The notes under the pieces are model-generated. The model was not told the origin of the DNA and ran no database searches. It saw only the letters and a program-made list of their open reading frames with translations. Both the position numbers and the translations under genes were made by a program. Below are positions 63,952-64,000 of a stretch of DNA of 64,000 nt, in pieces. The DNA is from Paractinoplanes deccanensis (GTDB taxonomy: Bacteria; Actinomycetota; Actinomycetes; Mycobacteriales; Micromonosporaceae). Within the stretch, counting starts at the first letter, position 1, and the number at the start of each line of letters is the position of its first letter. The DNA is taken from assembly GCF_016862115.1 (NCBI RefSeq), contig NZ_BOMI01000045.1, positions 47,889 to 111,888 of the forward strand, read 5' to 3'.

Positions 63952-64000
63952 TTCGGCTTTCAGCGGCCTCCTTGCCCTTTTGCCGGGCTGCCGCTGTCCT

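Overview
The window is high-GC actinobacterial DNA, most likely from the Micromonosporaceae (Actinoplanes-like). The evidence is the GC-rich third codon positions, many GTG/TTG starts, SigA-type promoters with TTGNCN / TANNNT boxes, zinc-binding forms of S4, S14 and L36, an EF-Tu of 397 residues, conservon signalling genes and the order rpmG, hadA/hadB-like, tRNA-Trp, secE, nusG. The family is inferred from gene order and protein style, not from a database search.

Layout. 1-3100: start of an unknown gene on the minus strand, a 48-residue secreted peptide, and a membrane-bound GAF-GGDEF-EAL protein for cyclic di-GMP. 3210-9898: tRNA-Thr, tRNA-Met, rpmG, two MaoC-type dehydratases, tRNA-Trp, secE, nusG, rplA, an ABC transporter pair, then rplJ-rplL. 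The L11 gene rplK, expected between nusG and rplA, is not there. 10393-23547: rpoB-rpoC, two small membrane proteins, then the str operon rpsL-rpsG-fusA-tuf. 23851-33442: the S10-spc ribosomal cluster rpsJ to rplO. 33686-37230: secY-adk-map and a DUF1707 membrane protein. 37421-42024: infA-rpmJ-rpsM-rpsK-rpsD-rpoA-rplQ and truA. 42002-45171: a membrane protein, an RsmC-like methyltransferase and an ABC-F ATPase. 45238-51023 (minus strand): a thiamine operon read in the order TPP riboswitch, thiE, thiO, thiS, thiG, a second thiE/tenI-like gene, thiD, thiC. 51079-54833 (minus): a secreted guanyl-specific ribonuclease, a poly-Gln membrane protein, and a lipoprotein/ATPase ABC pair with no permease. 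55202-59532: a complete conservon (cvnA-B-C-D). 59683-60801 (minus): a HemD-like domain fused to a winged helix. 61454-63908: rplM-rpsI and glmM.

How it works together. Most of the window is the growth machinery: RNA polymerase core, some 30 ribosomal proteins, elongation factors, the Sec channel and nucleotide/start-methionine enzymes. It is split by several promoters and intrinsic terminators, so that blocks such as secE-nusG-rplA, rplJ-L, rpoBC, str, S10-spc, secY-adk-map, infA-to-rplQ and rplM-rpsI can be expressed separately. The leaders of the str and S10 operons share an identical 19-nt element, and a 17/19 match lies just upstream of the infA promoter. The thiamine operon carries its riboswitch at the first gene and overlaps nearly all cistrons.

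Accessory interest lies in the missing rplK, the shared leader element, the conservon facing a divergent orphan binding protein/ATPase pair across a perfect inverted repeat, the small secreted peptide beside the cyclic di-GMP enzyme, in-frame minisatellites in two proteins, an L33 zinc ribbon that lacks its fourth cysteine, and a secreted RNase with no inhibitor gene nearby. No prophage, insertion sequence, CRISPR array or rRNA gene was seen.
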